Assembly: GCA_905221605.1 (NCBI GenBank)
Contig: CAJNDS010002212.1
Location: 190,001 to 222,500 of the forward strand
Origin: Symbiodinium natans
Lineage: Eukaryota; Sar; Dinophyceae; Suessiales; Symbiodiniaceae
Length of the DNA stretch: 32,500 nt
Direction of reading: 5' to 3'
Position 1 is the stretch's first letter; every line of letters begins with the position of its first letter. The notes below the pieces were generated by a model. That model saw nothing but the letters and a program-made list of their open reading frames with translations, was not told where the DNA came from and did not search any database. Both the position numbers and the translations under genes were made by a program. This document shows positions 28,002 to 32,500 of this stretch, in pieces.

Positions 28002-29180
28002 ATGACTGGCAAATCTGGCAAAGCAATGGTGGTTGCCGACTGCCGCTCGCCAAAGGTCCACATCAAAAGGCGCAAACTACACAAGACCGCTGAGTAGCCC
28101 AGCGCCTGTGGATGTAATGTAGCAACACGCCCCAGTCTTAGGGTTTAGGAGATTAGGGGATTAGGGTTTAGGGCTCAGGGAAGTTCAGGGTTCGTACAGG
28201 GTTTGGTGACGCTCTTTGGATGCTTTCAAAGTGACTTGCGCGATTTGATCAGATGCGAACCCTAATTAACCCTAAACCCTATACGAACCCTAAAACCTAA
28301 ACTGCTCCCTGAAACTCTAAGTCGGAGTTTCTTAGGTATCCAGTATCCTAGGGGAATTAAAGGTTGGCCTTTGGGATTCTGGGACTGGAGATCATGTTAC
28401 CCCAAATCACGTTAGGGTTTACCTACTCTACTACGAAGGTTTATGCGAGAAGAGATGACACTCGTTTGCACAGTCGTATATACCAATATACTACAATGTC
28501 TACGCGCTAAGGCCATGAATGGCTCGAGCATGTTGCCGTCTCAAAGTGCTTGAGAGCAGAAAGTACGGTCCCCGCAGCGCAAGATGTTCATGCGGCAAAG
28601 GGACCACGAACAGCCAACGACAGTCGACAAACAGGAAAGGGTTTAGGGTTTAGGGTTTAGGGTTTAGGGTTTAGGGTTTAGGGTTTAGGGTTTAGGGTTT
28701 AGGGTTTAGGGTTTAGGGTTTAGGGTTTAGGGTTTAGGGTTTAGGGTTTAGGGTTTCACAGACATCATGAACCCCTGTGCCTGCTTCCATTCAACTCGCC
28801 AAAAACAGCTTTAGCGGCTCAAGGAGACTGGGTTCGTGCTCTGAAAGGGTTTAGGGTAAAGGGTTTAGGGTTTAGGGTTTAGGGTTTGGGGTTTAGGGTT
28901 TAGGGTTTAGGGTTGCAGAAGCAGGCGCAATAGTCTGTGACAGGCAAGGATTTGCCTTCCTGGTCTTTGGCCCGAGAGTAGTGGCAACCTTCGAAGTAAC
29001 TTCACCTGTATCACCCAGAGACTCCAAAACCCCTTAATTAAGGAATATACCTTAAATTATAATAGGAACCCTAATATGATTTAAGGTATATTCCTTAATT
29101 AAGGGGTTTTGGAGTCTCTGGGCACTGACGATATTCTGACGATAAGCCGAACTATTCTCATAACTTACAGGGTAGCTTAG
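28002..29180 (+). CDS. Plus-strand gene, five exons seen, product unknown
   Basis: Exons: 28002-28055 (ATG; MTGKSGKAMVVADCRSPK; donor AAG|GTCC), 28560-28640 (KVRSPQRKMFMRQRDHEQPT), 28762-28823 (HHEPLCLLPFNSPKTALAAQ), 28919-29019 (CDRQGFAFLVFGPRVVATFE) and 29115-29180 (SLGTDDILTISRTILITYRV, stop TAG). Phases match except across 28640/28762, where one boundary must differ. The intron 28641-28761 is almost pure TTTAGGG starting at the donor; 28824-28918 is heptamers after a GA donor; 29020-29114 is a perfect palindromic element. It is convergent with the CCCH gene, 245 bp away. No family recognised. Confidence 0.45.
29014..29122 (+). mobile_element. Perfect 44-bp inverted repeat forming a GA-AG intron (29020-29114), family I
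   Basis: Arms 29014-29057 and 29079-29122 are exact complements over 44 bases, with a 21-base spacer. Arms start CCCAGAGACTCCAAAACC and contain CCTTAATTAAGG. Splicing CCCAGA|GACTCC to TTGGAG|TCTCTG removes 95 bp in phase 0 and joins VTSPVSPR to SLGTDDILTI. No mismatch has accumulated, so this looks like the youngest inverted-repeat insertion in the window. Confidence 0.7.
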
Positions 29181-29425
29181 GGGAAGTATGAGCGGTGGTC
29201 ATGACCATACTGGTGTAAGGTGGTACACTGTTACAAGAAGGTTTATGCCCCAGACCTCCAAGTATTGATGTTCCGCCAATAGCGGCCATGGACACGCAGT
29301 GTCCGATGAAAATGTCCCGTTCAATTGGTACTGTACGTACCCCCTGGCCCAAGCTGTACACCCAATGACCCCTTGCATTCAGTGTACATCGCTTGGGCTG
29401 ACCCTCTGCTCCAGGCAGCCTCGAC
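29181..29425. other. Interval between convergent genes
   Basis: Unique sequence without heptamers between the stop of the plus gene and the stop of the CCCH gene. It includes GGCCCAAGCTGTACACCCAA and TTCAGTGTACATCGCTTGGGC, a loose inverted pair (29345-29398). The 3' untranslated region of the CCCH gene probably lies here. Confidence 0.4.
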
Positions 29426-30262
29426 TCATTCGCTCGACGCCGGTAGGAAAAGCAGGCGCAGTCGCTCCAAGGCGGCCAGGAGGTCGGCGCTGGGGCTGGG
29501 CATGGCGTTCCCATCTCGGTTGGCGGGCTGGTATGCCACCAGGCCGATCAGGTTGGAGACGTTCATCCGCGCAAGCGTCTTGTGGAGGTTGCGGAGGTCG
29601 CGGTCCGCTACGACCTGGGCCACCGGCCGTGCACCTTCGGACTCTTGCGACATCATACCCAGGAGCTCCCTGGCCTCTTCACAGAAGCCTCCCTGCTTGG
29701 CTTTGTTCCGGCAGAAGTGAAGCACCAGCTCGAGCAGCTGTGCCCGGCTGAGGCGTTGCATGATGCCTCGTTGCCTCTTGTCCAACTTTGGCATCTTCTC
29801 CGTGTGCTCCATGTGGCAGTAGGCACATGCCTGGCCATGCTCGCAGTACCCGGCGATGAAGTAGACACACGGGCGCCGGCACACCTCCGGGTGTCCGAGG
29901 CTGCCTTGGCTGGGCAGCGGAAAGAACTCCGCCAAGACGGAAGTGGGCTCAAGGCCGTCTTGGCCCTGAGGGCCGTCTTGGCCCTCAGGGCTATCTTGGC
30001 CCTGAGGGCTATAGCCGCGCGCTGTGGTGGGTGCTTCGCGCTGCTGGAGCTGATTCGTTAGGTCGGAAGTTTTCTGGGAGAGCGTGCCCACGTAGCTGCG
30101 CAGTTCCTCCTCCTCGCTGGCGAACTCCAGGCTGAAGCTGATGCGGCGCACGCGTTCCGGCGGCGAGCTTTGCGCACGAGCCTTGCCGGAACTGCCCGCC
30201 ATGTCCTCGAACTCCTCCTTCACGTCAATAAAAGTGCGCTTGTACTCGAGCTCCATGGCCAT
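29426..30262 (-). CDS. CCCH-type zinc-finger protein, single exon
   Basis: An uninterrupted 278-codon frame, the only long intact coding frame here. The N-terminus MAMELEYKRTFIDVKEEFED resembles the short 'K-x-TF' start of many dinoflagellate CCCH proteins. Residues 85-103 are a tandem (S/G)PxGQD repeat built on an 18-base DNA repeat. One zinc finger, C132-x7-C140-x5-C146-x3-H150 (CVYFIAGYCEHGQACAYCH), is followed by EKMPKLDKRQRGIMQRL and a helical tail to residue 278. CCCH fingers usually bind RNA, so a role in RNA regulation is inferred. A second ATG lies two codons in. Upstream in frame the sequence is open to a TAA about 16 codons before. No intron, unlike its neighbours, which would fit origin by retroposition. 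The 5' splice-leader acceptor may be GTCAG at about 30280. Confidence 0.9.
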   Translation of the reverse strand: MAMELEYKRTFIDVKEEFEDMAGSSGKARAQSSPPERVRRISFSLEFASEEEELRSYVGTLSQKTSDLTNQLQQREAPTTARGYSPQGQDSPEGQDGPQGQDGLEPTSVLAEFFPLPSQGSLGHPEVCRRPCVYFIAGYCEHGQACAYCHMEHTEKMPKLDKRQRGIMQRLSRAQLLELVLHFCRNKAKQGGFCEEARELLGMMSQESEGARPVAQVVADRDLRNLHKTLARMNVSNLIGLVAYQPANRDGNAMPSPSADLLAALERLRLLFLPASSE

Positions 30263-30451
30263 GGCAGGGAAACAAACGCCTGACTTGCTTTCGAGTCGGG
30301 CTTTTTACCATAAACCGGCTTGCCGGTCAACAGCAGCGGTGTGCAACTCTAAACCCGAAACAGCCTGCAGATTGAACTTGCAACCCGGTATAAACACTAG
30401 TATACACCTTCCCACCCTAAACCCTATAACTACCAAACCCTAAACCCTAAA

Positions 30452-31760
30452 CCCTAAACCCCAACCTTCCTGCTCAGGTTCTTGCCACTGGGGCTTCCGA
30501 TCTTGTGCGAGGCCACCCAGGTTGCATTCATGTACAAGCTGTTCTCGCCATGAAAGTACCTCCGAATCTGGTTCAGGGTTTAGGGTTTAGGGTTTAGGGT
30601 TTAGGGTTTAGGGTTTAGGGTGTAGGGTTTAGGGTTTAGGGTTTAGGGTTTAGGGTTTAGGGTTTAGGGTTTAGGGTTTAGGGTTTAGGGTTTAGGGTTT
30701 AGGGTTTAGGCCTAAGGCCCCAAACCGACACACTCGCAGCACACAGAGCTACCTGAGCCCTAAACCCTAAACCCTAAACCCTAAACCAGCTCCCTGAGCT
30801 GGCCAAGGCAGGTCGTTCGAAGTCTCGAAGTCTACGCAGGTGGGCGATGTCGCGACGGCGTGGGTTACATACCTTCCAGGTGGAAGGTATAGGGTTTAGG
30901 GTTTAGGGTTTAGGGTTTAGGGTTTAGGGTTTAGGGCTTAGGGTTTAGGGTTTAGGGTTTAGGGTGGCAGAGGTTGGGATGTTCCCCCTTATACTAGCAG
31001 TCCTTAGTAGGCATTGTAGTACCCCCCGTCCCCCTCCCATTAGTCCCGACTAAGGACGGTGAGCATAAGGGGGAACATCCAAAGGCTGAGGGCACTTAGG
31101 ATTTAGGTTTTTTTTTGAAAGTGGGTCGGACTTTTGCATATTGCCTCCATCCACCCCTTACGAGGCGCTCACTGAACTGAAAGAGCTCCCCACTCACAAG
31201 TCGACCGAAGATAGGGCTTAGGGTTTAGGGTTTAGGGTTTAGGGTTTCGTATCTTGAACGCTGGCCTCCAGCAGTAGTACCGGACCCAGTCAGCGCCGTG
31301 ACCATGGGTGATGTCCGGCAGAATGCCGCGGCGGCCCCATGAGAGGTTCTGCATCTGCCAGCACTGTCAGATGACAAATTCGGGGCACTCTTTTTCAAAT
31401 TGCCCCCCCCCCCCCTAAACCCTAAACCCCAAAACCCCTACACCCTAAACCCCCTTACAGTAAACGCAAAAAGGTTGGAACGTCCTCATCCCCAAACGCC
31501 AAAAAGGCAGACTAAAGGGAACCGCGGCTCTAAGCATCCTTAAACGATGTTCCAACTTTCTGGAGTTTACTGTGGTTTTATTTACATGCACAAAAACACA
31601 AACACAATTCTAAAGCAGAGCACCCATTTTGCTTCGATGACCCTACATCCCCCTCGCAGGTTCGGGGTGTAGCGGTTTAGGGTTTAGGGCTTGTGAGGGT
31701 TCCCCGGAACTTACTCGATGGCGCACGGGATTCACGCACTTGGGGTGAATTCCTGAGGGC
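30452..31760 (-). CDS. Minus-strand gene, at least four exons, product unknown
   Basis: Exons: about 31716-31757 (IHPKCVNPVRHR; donor CGA|GTAAGT), 31354 to about 31252 (after GGCAG; reads SWGRRGILPDITHGHGADWV then RYYCWRPAF), 30787-30831 (TSRLRTTCLGQLREL) and 30466-30567 (after ACCAG; reads RRYFHGENSLYMNATWVASH). Three junctions are phase 0. After 30466 there is a donor AAG|GTTGGG, or the frame runs into a heptamer TAG two codons later, which could be the true stop. It lies upstream of and on the same strand as the CCCH gene. Introns: family J repeat with heptamers, and a 120-bp TTTAGGG array (30577-30710). The acidic/aromatic text is protein-like but no family is recognised. Confidence 0.5.
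30978..31080. repeat. Inverted-repeat element, family J (second copy)
   Basis: Arms GGGATGTTCCCCCTTATACT and its near complement AGCATAAGGGGGAACATCC. Inside the intron between the exons at about 31252 and 30831. The splice sites are not at its ends. Confidence 0.6.
31459..31572. repeat. Inverted-repeat element, family K
   Basis: Arms ACAGTAAACGCAAAAAGGTTGG and CCAACTTTCTGGAGTTTACTGT (about 20 paired bases). Single copy in the window, in an intron of the minus gene above. A poly-C and CCCTAAA tract precede it. Confidence 0.6.
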
Positions 31761-32500
31761 CGCTCACCCTAAACCCTACAAGCCCTCAACCCCCGATGCT
31801 GAGCCGAGGTCCCATGAGTAGGCCTAAACCCTAAACCCTAAACCCTAAACCCTAAACCCTAAACCCTAAACCTAAACCCTGAACCCTTAACCCTAAACCC
31901 GAAACCCTAAAACACACATGCGCCTCCAGGAGCACCCAGGGCACACAGAGATAGATGCTGTAGCAGATGGCTCCTGGTTTGAGGGGGGGGTGGGGGGGGC
32001 ACACCCCCGAACTACTTGTTTCGGGTTTAGGGTTTAGGGTTTCAGATCCACCTGCACCCCTCCCCCCCCCACTTCCCTTGAAATAAAGGGGGCTTATATA
32101 CCCTACTATCATAAAGGTGGCTTGTATACTCTACTAAAAATAAATAAAGGGGCCTACAACTACTTGGAGGGTCATGGCAGTTCACGGTACAAATTAACCA
32201 AAACTATCCGTGTACTTGTAACCCCAGTTATGTTTAGGTTATAAGTACCATGAATCTCCAAGTACCCGTTAACAAATGGCCTTGTATACCCTACTATTCA
32301 TCAAGGGGGGCTTACGTTCCCTACGTATTTGGCCCATGATGTGGCTAAAGGGTAGTTGGGGGAGGGGGGGGAAAGAAGCGCAGTGGCGTCCATCGGCATT
32401 GTGGGCCCTTGTTGCCCTGAACCCTAAGCAAGGTATGACAAGAGCCCCATAGCATTGAACCCGATGGAAGAATTGAACCCGATGGAAGATACTACAAGAG
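31760..32500. other. Repeat-rich end of window with a family A element
   Basis: CCCTAAA array (31824-31905), poly-G/C patches (31983-31998, 32062-32070), three TATACCCTACTA-containing short repeats (32093-32300), and a family A element (about 32160-32266; arms TACTTGGAGGGTCATGG and CCATGAATCTCCAAGTA). A 15-base tandem GAACCCGATGGAAGA ends the window. No exon is supported. Confidence 0.6.

Larger units (their letters stand above)
240..32040. repeat. Dispersed telomere-like heptamer (TTTAGGG/CCCTAAA) tracts across the whole window
   Basis: Runs of TTTAGGG or its complement CCCTAAA occur throughout, in both orientations, from two copies to more than thirty. Clean long tracts lie near 2036-2085, 2993-3058, 4667-4733, 6704-6786, 8410-8492, 12806-12945, 14072-14185, 15890-16010, 20229-20307, 26667-26800, 28638-28756 and 30577-30710. 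Degenerate tracts (GGGTTCA, GGGTTTC, CCCTATAAA) surround them. TTTAGGG is the telomere repeat of plants, dinoflagellates and several other algae. The tracts are interstitial, not terminal, because genes lie between them. Each strand of the heptamer carries a stop (TAG or TAA) once per seven codons in all three frames, so an unspliced tract ends translation quickly. Many tracts sit between exons and several appear to start exactly at a donor (GTTTAGGG). Confidence 0.95.

Noticed and set aside
29299-30061. Plus-strand frames of 131-159 codons opposite the CCCH gene
   Set aside because: Antisense shadows of a GC-rich coding frame; the minus frame has the zinc-finger motif.

Overview
The window looks like nuclear DNA of a dinoflagellate, most like a photosynthetic one such as the Symbiodiniaceae. 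The evidence is: hundreds of plant/alga-type telomere heptamers (TTTAGGG/CCCTAAA) scattered inside the sequence; genes cut into many short GC-rich exons; apparent GA and GC intron donors beside GT; a single-exon CCCH zinc-finger gene of the kind abundant in dinoflagellates; and a protein start that looks like a signal plus transit peptide for a complex plastid. No bacterial operons, rRNA, tRNA or CRISPR were seen. All gene models except the CCCH gene were assembled by eye from splice signals, frame and intron phase, so they are hypotheses.

Layout. 1-1.2 kb: repeats with possible exons. 1.9-5.1 kb: a plus-strand gene of at least 11 exons. 5.3-9.0 kb: a minus-strand gene of 9 exons (374 codons) for a membrane protein, convergent with the previous one; one intron holds a 0.95 kb minisatellite. 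9.1-11.2 kb: plus-strand exons. 11.4-11.8 kb: a short two-exon minus model. 12.1-13.4 kb: plus exons and AT microsatellite. 13.5-14.7, 15.1-16.5, 17.0-18.2 and 19.1-20.4 kb: four minus-strand genes in a row. 21.8-22.4 kb: the 3' end of a plus gene. 22.5-27.1 kb: mostly repeats with isolated exon-like islands, plus one island of different composition (23.77-24.24 kb). 27.4-29.2 kb: two plus-strand genes. 29.4-30.3 kb: the CCCH gene (minus). 30.4-31.8 kb: a further minus-strand gene. 31.8-32.5 kb: repeats.

Main observation. Most of the space between exons is made of two things: short inverted-repeat elements (roughly 90-150 bp, several families) and arrays of the telomere heptamer. In at least eight places an inverted-repeat element fills an intron almost exactly, its ends supply the splice sites, and the flanking exons join in frame. 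This is what introner elements (intron-generating transposons, known from dinoflagellates and Micromonas) look like. Several families and both strands are involved, and several donors read GA rather than GT. Pure heptamer arrays also seem to serve as whole introns. Few protein families could be recognised; the products are described by visible features.
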